Below are positions 1-7,118 of a stretch of 64,000 nt of DNA, piece after piece. The notes under the pieces are model-generated. The model was given only the letters and a program-made list of their open reading frames with translations. It did not search any database and was not told the DNA's origin. Each line of letters starts with the position of its first letter. Position 1 is the stretch's first letter. The stretch lies in assembly GCF_014217785.1 (NCBI RefSeq), contig NZ_CP048814.1, positions 1,736,001-1,800,000 of the forward strand, given 5' to 3'. Origin of the DNA: Rhodococcus triatomae (GTDB taxonomy: Bacteria > Actinomycetota > Actinomycetes > Mycobacteriales > Mycobacteriaceae). Position numbers and translations under genes: made by a program.

Positions 1-1075
1 CCACCTGTACGAGGCGACGCCGCCCGTCCGCGCCACGATGGACGTGGAGCACGACCTGGAGGGCCGCTGCGAGCTGACTGTGCAGCGCCGCCCGATCGAG
101 TCCGCCGAGGGCGGCGAGCGCCTCGAGCCGGGCAGGAACCTCGTCGGGGGAATTGGCGTGCACCGTTCCCGCGCCGCCGTCGTGGCCGGTGTTGAGGGCA
201 GTGAGAAGATCGACGACCTCGGGGCCCCGCACCTCGCCGACCACCAGTCGGTCCGGACGCATCCGCAACGACTGCCGCACCAGATCACGAATCGTCACTT
301 CCCCCACGCCCTCGACGTTCGCCGCCCGCGCCACCAGCCGCACCACGTGAGGATGCGCGGGCGCCAGTTCGGCGGCATCCTCGACGCAGACGATGCGCTC
401 GACCGGGTCCACCTCGCCGAGCAACGCGGCGAGCAGGGTCGTCTTTCCGGCGCCGGTCCCGCCGACGACGAGAAAGGCGAGCCTGGCACGGACGATCCGG
501 ACCAGCAGTTCGTACGCGGCCGGCTCGAGCGTGCCCCGGGCACGCAACGCCTCGAGGCCCTGGGTCGCCGGGCGCAGCACACGCAGCGACAGACACGTCC
601 CGCCCTGCGCCACCGGAGCCAGCACCGCGTGCAGGCGCACCCCGAACGTGCCGTTGCCGACACCCATCCCGTTCCCGAGGGCACCGAGCCGGCCGTCCAC
701 CCACGGCTGGGCGTCGTCGAGACGGCGCCCGGCCGCCAGGGCCAACCGCTGGCCGAGCCGACGCACCGCCGCCTCGTCCGCGAACCGCACCGCGGCGCGC
801 TCGAGGCCGCGTCCGCGGTCCACCCACACCTGGTCCGGCCCGGTGACCAGGACGTCCGAGACGCCGGGCTCGGCGAGGATCGCCTCGAGAGGGCCGGCGC
901 CGGTGAGTTCGGTCTGCAACTCGCGGAGCACGGCGAGCAGGTCGGCGTCGCCGAGAACCCCACCGGACTCGGACCGGATCGCCTCGGCCACCGTGGCGGG
1001 AGTCGGGTCACCGGCCGCCTGGGCGAGCCGGTCCCGCACCCGATCCAGGAGATCCGTGTTCACCAGCGGGCTCAC
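1..1075 (-). CDS. TadA/CpaF-type secretion ATPase (C-terminus cut by window edge)
   Basis: Type II/IV secretion-family ATPase that powers assembly of tight-adherence (Flp) pili at the inner membrane face. The visible 358 codons hold a P-loop GGTGAGKTT at about residues 205-213, a Walker B-like stretch RPDRLVVGEVRG near 274-284, and the GTVHANS box near 303-309 typical of VirB11/CpaF ATPases. The GTG start overlaps the stop of the upstream ssd gene by four bases (GTGA), so the two are translationally coupled. Gene order matches Rv3660c-Rv3659c of M. tuberculosis. The 3' end, and presumably the tadB/tadC and pilin genes, lie beyond base 1. Confidence 0.93.
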   Translation of the reverse strand, partial: MSPLVNTDLLDRVRDRLAQAAGDPTPATVAEAIRSESGGVLGDADLLAVLRELQTELTGAGPLEAILAEPGVSDVLVTGPDQVWVDRGRGLERAAVRFADEAAVRRLGQRLALAAGRRLDDAQPWVDGRLGALGNGMGVGNGTFGVRLHAVLAPVAQGGTCLSLRVLRPATQGLEALRARGTLEPAAYELLVRIVRARLAFLVVGGTGAGKTTLLAALLGEVDPVERIVCVEDAAELAPAHPHVVRLVARAANVEGVGEVTIRDLVRQSLRMRPDRLVVGEVRGPEVVDLLTALNTGHDGGAGTVHANSPDEVPARLEALAALGGLDRAALHSQLAAALQVVLHVHRGADGRRRLVQV

Positions 1076-2250
1076 GCCGCCCACCCCACGCGCTCGGGCC
1101 GCTCGGCCAACCGCGCCAGTACGGCGCGCGCTGCCTCACCGAGCGGCGAACGACGGCGCAGCCGGAACCCGTCGTGCTCGAGCATTCCCGGCACCGCCCG
1201 GTCCGCGCGCATCGAGGCCAGCAGCGGACGATCCACCGCGGTGACCACGTCCGACGCCCGTAGACCGCCGGGTGCCGGGCCCCGGACGACGAGCCCGACG
1301 TTCGGATTCCGCTGGGCGATCCGCCCCGCCACCTTCTCGGCCGCGACACACCCGCGCACCGTCGCGGGAACGACGAGCGCAACCAGATCGGATTCGGCCA
1401 GCAGTACGTCCGCGATCTCCGCTCCGGGAATCTCGCCACCGGGCCGGGGAACATCACACACCGTGACCTCCACCGACGAGCGAGCCGCCTCGAGTACGGC
1501 CCGCGCGGCCGCGGCCGTCGGGCCGAACGACTCGCCCTCGACCCGGTCGCAGGAGAGCACCCGCACACCGGACGACGCGCGGGGAAGGGCGTCGTACAGC
1601 GCGGTGGCCGAGACCCGGCCGCTCTCCACCCGCAACCCCGACCACCGCAGCCCCGGCGTGCTCTCGAGGCCGAGGGTGAGATCCAACCCGGACCCGTAGG
1701 TGTCCGCGTCGACGAGCAGCGTCGTCATCTCGTCCGCAACCGATGCCGACGCCAGGGCGGCCGAGAACGTGGACGCACCGGCACCGCCGCACCCGCCGAC
1801 GACCGCGACCACAGCTCCCGTACCGGTCTCCGTCCCCGGGCGCTCCCCCATCGACGTCATCAGCGCCGGTTCGTCGTCCGGCAGACCGAGGACGGATTCG
1901 GCGCCGACCTCGGCCGCGGCCTTCCACTCGGCGAGACCGGGTTCTCCTTCCGTCACGATCACCACCCCGGACCGCCTGCGGACGCCACCGCGCCGGTGCG
2001 CTGCCGCCCGGGTGTCGAGGACGACCAGTGCGGCGGACTCCCATTCCGGCGAGTGGATCGACGGCATCTCCACGACGCGGCGTCCCGCGGCGGCGGCCAC
2101 TCGGTGGATGCTCGGGAGCAGTGCCGCGGCGCCCACCACCACGAGGACGAAGGCGTCGTCCGGTTCGGCGGCGGGTGCGGCGTCGTGTGTTCCGGCGATG
2201 TCGCCGAGACGCGAGCTACCGCCGGCGTATCGCGGTTCTGCGGTGTCCAT
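1072..2250 (-). CDS. ssd: Septum-site-determining-like protein Ssd (CpaE/MinD-like)
   Basis: 392-aa member of the MinD/CpaE-like family, equivalent by position and sequence style to M. tuberculosis Ssd (Rv3660c), which affects septum formation when overproduced. An N-terminal receiver-like region (residues 35-125) precedes a MinD-like domain from about 145. The P-loop position (about 152-161) reads GGCGGAGAST, so the lysines of the deviant Walker A motif are missing and ATP hydrolysis is doubtful. It leads the pilus ATPase gene with a 4-base overlap, which also fits a role as a polar localisation factor for Tad pili. The ATG has no clear Shine-Dalgarno. Confidence 0.85.
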   Translation of the reverse strand: MDTAEPRYAGGSSRLGDIAGTHDAAPAAEPDDAFVLVVVGAAALLPSIHRVAAAAGRRVVEMPSIHSPEWESAALVVLDTRAAAHRRGGVRRRSGVVIVTEGEPGLAEWKAAAEVGAESVLGLPDDEPALMTSMGERPGTETGTGAVVAVVGGCGGAGASTFSAALASASVADEMTTLLVDADTYGSGLDLTLGLESTPGLRWSGLRVESGRVSATALYDALPRASSGVRVLSCDRVEGESFGPTAAAARAVLEAARSSVEVTVCDVPRPGGEIPGAEIADVLLAESDLVALVVPATVRGCVAAEKVAGRIAQRNPNVGLVVRGPAPGGLRASDVVTAVDRPLLASMRADRAVPGMLEHDGFRLRRRSPLGEAARAVLARLAERPERVGWAA

Positions 2251-2389
2251 GCATCGAAGAATCCCGCCGCGCGGACGACAACGAAAGGGGCGATCAGCGA
2301 TCTGTGGATGAATCCGACCTGTGGATGGATTCCTGCACGGCCGTCGCGAATGTGCAAGGCTTCTCGGCTGCGCACCGTGCCCGAGATAG

Positions 2390-2480
2390 AGGACGACCCC
2401 CGCCAGGGGGGAGGAGGCGGGGGTCGTCAGTGCTCAGCCCCGGGGGGTCGGGCTGAGCCCGTCCGGATCGAGCCGGACAC
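2390..2480 (-). ncRNA. 6C RNA (B11-like small RNA)
   Basis: Two adjacent hairpins, each with a loop containing six C residues on the minus strand, define the actinobacterial 6C RNA family. Hairpin one pairs 2450-2457 with 2433-2440 (8 bp; loop read as GACCCCCCG). Hairpin two pairs 2416-2428 with 2392-2404 (13 perfect bp; loop TCCTCCCCCCT) and probably ends the transcript. A -10 hexamer TAGTAT lies at 2491-2486, giving a start near 2480. In M. tuberculosis the same RNA (B11) sits between Rv3660c and Rv3661, exactly this context. It is a trans-acting regulator thought to pair with mRNAs through the C-rich loops. Confidence 0.92.
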
Positions 2481-2485
2481 GTCCG

Positions 2486-2491
2486 ATACTA
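2486..2491 (-). promoter_or_regulatory. -10 element of the 6C RNA promoter
   Basis: On the minus strand the hexamer reads TAGTAT, 6-7 bases before the inferred 6C RNA start. A TTGCAA at about 19 bases upstream could be a poorly spaced -35. The assignment depends on the RNA call. Confidence 0.6.
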
Positions 2492-2589
2492 CACCCATTC
2501 GCAGCAATGTTTGCAAGTTCAACTGTCCGATGTTCGACGAGAGCGTGCAGCGACGACGACGGGCCGGGTTTCCGCCTATCCTCGAGCGT

Positions 2590-3420
2590 GTGACCACGAC
2601 GAGGAGCACCACGACGGGCAACACTCCAGCGACCGGTCGGGTCGCGGCATTCTTCGACCTCGACAAGACCATCATCGCCAAGTCGAGCACCCTCGCCTTC
2701 TCCCGGCCGCTGTTCGACCAGGGCCTGATCAACCGGCGTTCGGTCCTCAAGAGCAGCTACGCCCAGTTCCTGTTCATGCTGTCCGGGGCGGATCACGACC
2801 AGATGGAGCGGATGCGGGCCTACCTGACGTCCATGACGGCGGGATGGAACGTCGAACAGGTGCGCGCCGTGGTCGCCGAGACCCTGCACGACATCGTCGA
2901 TCCCCTGGTGTTCGCCGAGGCGGCGGACCTGATCGCCGACCATCGGGCACGGGGGCACGACGTCGTGGTGGTGTCCGCATCCGGCCAGGAGGTGGTGCAG
3001 CCGATCGCGGACGCGGTCGGCGCCGACCACTCGATCGCCACGCGCCTGGCCGTCGCCGACGGCAAGTACACCGGCGAGGTGGACTTCTACTGCTACGGGC
3101 CCGGCAAGGTGGAGGGCATCGAGGCCCTCGCCCGCGAGCGCGGCTACGACCTGGCCCGCAGCTATGCGTACTCCGATTCCGTGACGGATCTGCCGATGCT
3201 CGAGGCCGTCGGCCACCCGACGGCGGTCAACCCCGACCGCGGCCTGCGCAAGGCGGCAGCCGAAAAGGGCTGGCCCATGCTGACTTTCTCGAATCCGGTG
3301 TCGCTGCGAGCCCGCCTCTCCTCGTCCTCCACTCCCGTACTCGCGACCGGCGCGGCACTGTTCGTCGGGGCCGTGCTGGCCGGCGCCTTCACCTACGGGG
3401 CACTGCGCCGCCGACGCTGA
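2590..3420 (+). CDS. HAD-superfamily phosphatase, SerB-like (Rv3661 type)
   Basis: 276-aa haloacid-dehalogenase-type hydrolase. Motif I, FFDLDKTI, lies near the N-terminus. Later motifs include VVVSASG (motif II) and YSDSVTDLPML (motif IV, metal-binding aspartates). A hydrophobic helix near the C-terminus followed by RRRR suggests a membrane-anchored tail. The GTG at 2590 was chosen because translation upstream of it is low-complexity and includes the 6C RNA region. Homologous in order and sequence style to M. tuberculosis Rv3661. The substrate is not known; a phosphoserine-phosphatase-like activity is only a family guess. Confidence 0.88.
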   Translation: MTTTRSTTTGNTPATGRVAAFFDLDKTIIAKSSTLAFSRPLFDQGLINRRSVLKSSYAQFLFMLSGADHDQMERMRAYLTSMTAGWNVEQVRAVVAETLHDIVDPLVFAEAADLIADHRARGHDVVVVSASGQEVVQPIADAVGADHSIATRLAVADGKYTGEVDFYCYGPGKVEGIEALARERGYDLARSYAYSDSVTDLPMLEAVGHPTAVNPDRGLRKAAAEKGWPMLTFSNPVSLRARLSSSSTPVLATGAALFVGAVLAGAFTYGALRRRR

Positions 3421-3471
3421 TCGGGTACTCGCCCTCCCGAAAACTCGTCTGTCACAAAGCTCGATTGGCTC

Positions 3472-3500
3472 TTGAGAAGCCTCGCGGCACGGGGTACAAA
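3472..3500 (+). promoter_or_regulatory. Sigma-70-type promoter of the Ms1-like RNA
   Basis: A -35 TTGAGA (3472-3477) and a -10 TACAAA (3495-3500) are separated by exactly 17 bases. This is close to the vegetative consensus and predicts a start near 3507. No coding frame follows, so it should drive the non-coding RNA. Confidence 0.7.
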
Positions 3501-3506
3501 GGAGGT

Positions 3507-3812
3507 ACGGAAGGCGGGAAGGCCAGGATCGTCCCGGAAGAGAAGGAACGATCTCCCGACCCGAATTCCCGAGTACGGGCACCAGTACCCACGCGGAGCC
3601 TAAGCCACTATAAGGGCAGAAGCGTTGTGGGCCTGCGAGATTCGAATCTGATCGGCAAGGACTCTGCACTGGTTGCGGGGACGACCCGATGAGGTCCGAT
3701 GAGACGCCGAGGCCAGTGACACACAACCCACCTGAGCACGCCTGGTAGCGGGTACCCGTGCTGGTCGGGCGGCGGAACCGATGCGAATCGGAAACGCCGC
3801 CCGATTCGTGTG
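3507..3812 (+). ncRNA. Ms1/MTS2823-like RNA-polymerase-binding small RNA
   Basis: About 300 nt without a credible reading frame between convergent genes. In mycobacteria the same slot between the Rv3661 and Rv3662c homologues holds Ms1 (MTS2823), an abundant RNA of about 300 nt that binds RNA polymerase core. The transcript would start after the TTGAGA-N17-TACAAA promoter and end at a strong hairpin: 3765-3774 pairs with 3795-3804 (10 bp), an inner 5-bp stem 3778-3782/3787-3791, and a GCGA tetraloop. A long-range pairing GTTGTG..GGCCT (about 3624-3635) with AGGCC..CACAAC (about 3708-3727) is also visible. Identity rests on synteny, size, promoter and structure, not on an alignment. Confidence 0.78.
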
Positions 3813-3842
3813 TTCGGCGGCGACCGATCGAGCGGAGCGGCC

Positions 3843-4595
3843 CTAGCTGGGCGCTGCGGCCTCCGCGATCGAGAGCGCCTCGCGGGCACCGGCTTCGAGC
3901 GCGCCGCAGCAGAACACGACCCAGCCGCCGACCCCCTCCGGTGTGCCCGCCGCAAATCCCTCCGCCGCGTCGCGATAGACCTGCGGTCGACGCAGCCAGC
4001 TCACCTCGGGTACGCCCAGATTGTGCGGGTCGAGGCCGGTCGAGACCGACACCAGCCGGGACGCCGCGCGGGCGACCACACCGTCGGAGAGCCCGAAGGG
4101 GGCGAGCGTCAGCAGTTCGCCGTGGACCACCGCCGCCACGACCGGGGCGGGAGCGGACGTCCCGCCCGTCACGAGCTGTGCCAGCCCGTCGAGCCGTTCG
4201 CCGACCCCCGCGTCCGGACGCGGACGTCCCAGTTGCTCGGCGTCGGTCACCAGGTCCGCCGCCGCCAGCAGGTGCAACCGGGCCAGTGTCTGGAGCGGCG
4301 CCCGCTGCCACGTGCGCACCGTGGCGTCGAGCGCATCACCCTCGAGTGCCTGCCCCACCCGCAGTGCTCCGGACAGCACCGGATCGCCGGCCTCACCCGG
4401 GGCAGGAAGCTCCATGACCCCGCCGTCGAGTGCCGACGAGGCGCGCGCCGCCCGCACCGCCGCCTCTGCGGCGGTGGTCGGCCAGCCGCGGCGGTTGCTG
4501 CGGTGCCGGTGCACCTCGCCCAGCGCGGTCCGGGCCTGGTCGGCGGCCTCCCGAACTCCTGGCAGGTCGACGAGCGGATCGAGGGGGTCGTTCAC
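3843..4595 (-). CDS. Conserved actinobacterial protein (Rv3662c type)
   Basis: About 250 aa, function unknown; some databases call relatives oxidoreductases without firm support. The sequence is alanine-rich and helical, with a recognisable core RSNRRGWPTTAAEAAVRAARASS and GELLTLAPFG. The GTG at 4595 (VNDPLDPLVDLPGV) is preferred because the frame upstream of it, open to a GTG at 4724, reads as arginine-rich non-coding translation and because relatives begin at the equivalent NDPLDPL stretch. It is convergent with the Ms1-like RNA and divergent from acs. The position matches Rv3662c. Confidence 0.75.
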   Translation of the reverse strand: MNDPLDPLVDLPGVREAADQARTALGEVHRHRSNRRGWPTTAAEAAVRAARASSALDGGVMELPAPGEAGDPVLSGALRVGQALEGDALDATVRTWQRAPLQTLARLHLLAAADLVTDAEQLGRPRPDAGVGERLDGLAQLVTGGTSAPAPVVAAVVHGELLTLAPFGLSDGVVARAASRLVSVSTGLDPHNLGVPEVSWLRRPQVYRDAAEGFAAGTPEGVGGWVVFCCGALEAGAREALSIAEAAAPS

Positions 4596-4757
4596 GAACA
4601 ACGACGGTACCCGCCCGGCACGGCCCCTCACGTCCGGGGCAACCGCAACGTTCACTCGAAGGCGTCGTGTCCACTCGTCGGCCCGAGCGGCCGTCCGTCG
4701 CACGGAAACGACCGGTGATCGCACTGGTCGGTGACGGAAGAATGCGTCGGCACCCTC

Positions 4758-4775
4758 CTGTGACTACCCTCACAG
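4758..4775. promoter_or_regulatory. Perfect Crp-type operator upstream of acs
   Basis: The palindrome CTGTGACTACCCTCACAG contains an exact TGTGA-N6-TCACA, the consensus for cAMP-receptor proteins of mycobacteria and GlxR of corynebacteria. Its centre is about 43 bases before the acs ATG. It lies in the 214-base gap between the Rv3662c-like gene (minus) and acs (plus), so it could act on either. A Crp gene is present at 21327-22001. Confidence 0.82.
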
Positions 4776-4809
4776 AGGAGAACTATCGAGTCGAAAGAGG
4801 GCCGCATAC

Positions 4810-6759
4810 ATGACCAGCGCAGCACATCCGAGCGACGTGGCGGAGCACGACGTCCCCCAGTCGTACCCGCCCAGCCCCGAGTTCGCTGCCGCCGCCAACG
4901 CCGGGCCGGAACTGCAACAGGCAGCCGACCAGGACCGTCTCGCCTTCTGGGCGGACCAGGCGTCCCGCCTCCACTGGCACGAGAAGTGGACCGACGTCCT
5001 GGACTGGACCGACGCCCCGGTGGCCAAGTGGTTCGTGAACGGGAAGATCAACGTCGCCTACAACTGCGTGGACCGGCACGTCCTCGCCGGCAAGGGCGAC
5101 CGCGTCGCCATCCACTTCGAGGGCGAACCCGGCGACACCCGGGACCTCACGTACAACGAGTTGCTCGCGGAGGTCTCCCGCGCCGCGAACACGTTCACCG
5201 ACCTCGGCCTCGTCGCCGGGGACCGGGTCGCGATCTACATGCCGATGATTCCCGAGGCGATCGTGACGATGCTCGCCTGTGCGCGCCTCGGCCTCACCCA
5301 CTCCGTCGTGTTCGCCGGCTTCTCCGCGACGGCCCTCCGCTCGCGCGTCGACGATGCCGAGGCCAAGCTCGTGGTCACGGTCGACGGCCAGTGGCGTCGC
5401 GGCCAGGCGGCTGCGCTCAAGCCCGCCGTCGACGAGGCTGTCGCCGACGCCGCATCGGTGCAGAAGGTGTTGGTGGTCAAGAGAACCGGCGTCGACGTCG
5501 ACTGGACCGACGGCCGTGACCTGTGGTGGCACGACACGGTCGAGAAGGCGTCCCCGGAACACGAGGCGCAGCCGTTCGATGCCGAGCACCCGCTGTTCAT
5601 CCTCTACACGTCCGGCACGACGGGCAAGCCGAAAGGCATCGTCCACACCACCGGCGGGTACCTCACCCAGGCGTCGTACACGCACCACAACGTCTTCGAC
5701 CACAAGGAGGGCCAGGACGTCTACTGGTGCACCGCCGACATCGGCTGGGTCACCGGGCACACCTACATCGTCTACGGCCCGCTCAGCAACGGCGTCACCC
5801 AGGTGGTCTACGAGGGCACCCCGAACTCCCCGAACGAGCACCGGCACTTCGAGATCATCGAGAAGTACGGGGTGTCGATCTACTACACGGCCCCGACCCT
5901 GGTGCGCACGTTCATGAAGTGGGGCAGGCAGATTCCCGACGCACACGACCTGTCGTCGATCCGACTGCTGGGCTCGGTGGGCGAGCCGATCAACCCGGAG
6001 GCGTGGCGCTGGTTCCGGGACGTGATCGGTGGCGGCAACGTCCCCATCGTGGACACCTGGTGGCAGACCGAGACCGGCGCGATCATGATCTCGCCGCTGC
6101 CGGGTGTCACCGACGCCAAGCCCGGCTCCGCCATGGCGCCGCTTCCCGGCATCTCGGCGCAGATCGTCGACGACGCCGGCGAGGTACTCGGCAACGGCAA
6201 ATCCGGCTACCTCGTCCTCGACCAGCCGTGGCCGTCGATGCTGCGCGGCATCTGGGGCGACATGCAGCGCTACCGCGAAACCTATTGGGCCCGTTACGCC
6301 GATCAGGGCTGGTACTTCGCCGGTGACGGCGCCAAGTACGACGAGGACGGAGCGCTCTGGGTGCTCGGTCGCGTCGACGACGTCATGAACATCTCCGGTC
6401 ACCGCATCTCCACCGCCGAGGTGGAGTCCGCGCTCGTCGGGCACCACGGTGTCGCGGAGGCAGCCGTGGTCGGTGCATCCGACGAGACGACCGGCCAGGG
6501 CATCGTGGCATTCGTGATCCTGCGGGAGGGAGTCGAGAACACCGGGGACGAACTGATCGGTGAGCTCAAGGCCGAGGTGTCCCGCGAGATCAGCCCGATC
6601 GCGAAGCCGCGTCAGATCACGGTGGTGCCGGAGCTGCCGAAGACCCGCAGCGGCAAGATCATGCGCCGGCTGCTCCGCGACATCGCGGAAGGCCGGGACC
6701 TCGGCGACACCTCGACCCTGGTCGATCCGAAGGTCTTCGACGCCATTCGCGGCCGGTAG
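4810..6759 (+). CDS. acs: Acetyl-CoA synthetase (AMP-forming)
   Basis: 649-aa cytosolic enzyme that converts acetate, ATP and CoA to acetyl-CoA. The AMP-binding P-loop LYTSGTTGKPKG, the core motif DTWWQTETG and the YFAGDGAKYDEDG hinge region are all present. The C-terminal TRSGKIMRR places the catalytic, acetylation-regulated lysine at about residue 616. Length matches the family. A purine-rich AAAGAGGG precedes the ATG. A perfect Crp operator lies upstream, suggesting carbon-source and cAMP control; mycobacterial Acs is also controlled by a cAMP-dependent lysine acetyltransferase. A strong terminator follows at 6782. Confidence 0.97.
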   Translation: MTSAAHPSDVAEHDVPQSYPPSPEFAAAANAGPELQQAADQDRLAFWADQASRLHWHEKWTDVLDWTDAPVAKWFVNGKINVAYNCVDRHVLAGKGDRVAIHFEGEPGDTRDLTYNELLAEVSRAANTFTDLGLVAGDRVAIYMPMIPEAIVTMLACARLGLTHSVVFAGFSATALRSRVDDAEAKLVVTVDGQWRRGQAAALKPAVDEAVADAASVQKVLVVKRTGVDVDWTDGRDLWWHDTVEKASPEHEAQPFDAEHPLFILYTSGTTGKPKGIVHTTGGYLTQASYTHHNVFDHKEGQDVYWCTADIGWVTGHTYIVYGPLSNGVTQVVYEGTPNSPNEHRHFEIIEKYGVSIYYTAPTLVRTFMKWGRQIPDAHDLSSIRLLGSVGEPINPEAWRWFRDVIGGGNVPIVDTWWQTETGAIMISPLPGVTDAKPGSAMAPLPGISAQIVDDAGEVLGNGKSGYLVLDQPWPSMLRGIWGDMQRYRETYWARYADQGWYFAGDGAKYDEDGALWVLGRVDDVMNISGHRISTAEVESALVGHHGVAEAAVVGASDETTGQGIVAFVILREGVENTGDELIGELKAEVSREISPIAKPRQITVVPELPKTRSGKIMRRLLRDIAEGRDLGDTSTLVDPKVFDAIRGR

Positions 6760-6781
6760 CCCGAGGCTGCCGCATCCGACC

Positions 6782-6815
6782 CGAGAGGGCCCCGACGCGA
6801 GTCGGGGCCCTCTCG
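6782..6815 (+). terminator. Rho-independent-type terminator of acs
   Basis: A perfect 15-bp stem pairs 6782-6796 with 6801-6815 around a GCGA tetraloop, then CGTTTCGG. The U-run is short, as usual in high-GC actinobacteria. It lies 22 bases after the acs stop. Confidence 0.88.
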
Positions 6816-6903
6816 CGTTTCGGCTGCCCGAGTCCGTTTCCCGAAAACTCGCGTAAGGTCGCAGCCATCGGGACCGTTCAGGTTCCCAACCCTAGGGGCA
6901 CTC

Positions 6904-7038
6904 ATGTCCGACAAGTCACCGCGCAGCAGCATGACGAAGAAGTCCGGAAAGTCCCTCAAGGAAAAGCGGGCCCTCAAGAAGGCCAAGTCGGACGGGCACA
7001 CCGACGTCGAGATCGTGTCGAACGTCAAGAAGCGCTGA
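6904..7038 (+). CDS. 44-aa lysine-rich basic protein
   Basis: Encodes MSDKSPRSSMTKKSGKSLKE followed by a Lys/Arg-rich helix and an acidic patch (DVEIV), ending NVKKR. No family with a known function is recognised, although short MTKKSGKSLKEKR-type proteins recur in Rhodococcus and relatives. The strongly basic N-terminal half suggests nucleic acid or ribosome binding, which is inference only. No good Shine-Dalgarno sits before the ATG; an internal ATG at codon 10 is an alternative start. It is flanked by the acs terminator and the next gene, so it is probably transcribed alone. Confidence 0.68.
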   Translation: MSDKSPRSSMTKKSGKSLKEKRALKKAKSDGHTDVEIVSNVKKR

Positions 7039-7118
7039 GCCGCAGACACCCGAAACCGGGAACGATCCTCACCGGGCACACCACACCGGCCCCTTCTCCC
7101 TCAGGAGCACAACCGAAT

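Noticed and set aside
38..1699. 553-aa plus-strand open frame
   Set aside because: It lies opposite the tadA-like and ssd genes, which have intact motifs and matching synteny. Its translation is low-complexity Arg/His/Pro, typical of GC-rich antisense frames.
3507..3812. RNase P RNA or tmRNA
   Set aside because: None of the conserved RNase P core segments and no tRNA-like ends or tag frame are present; synteny favours Ms1.
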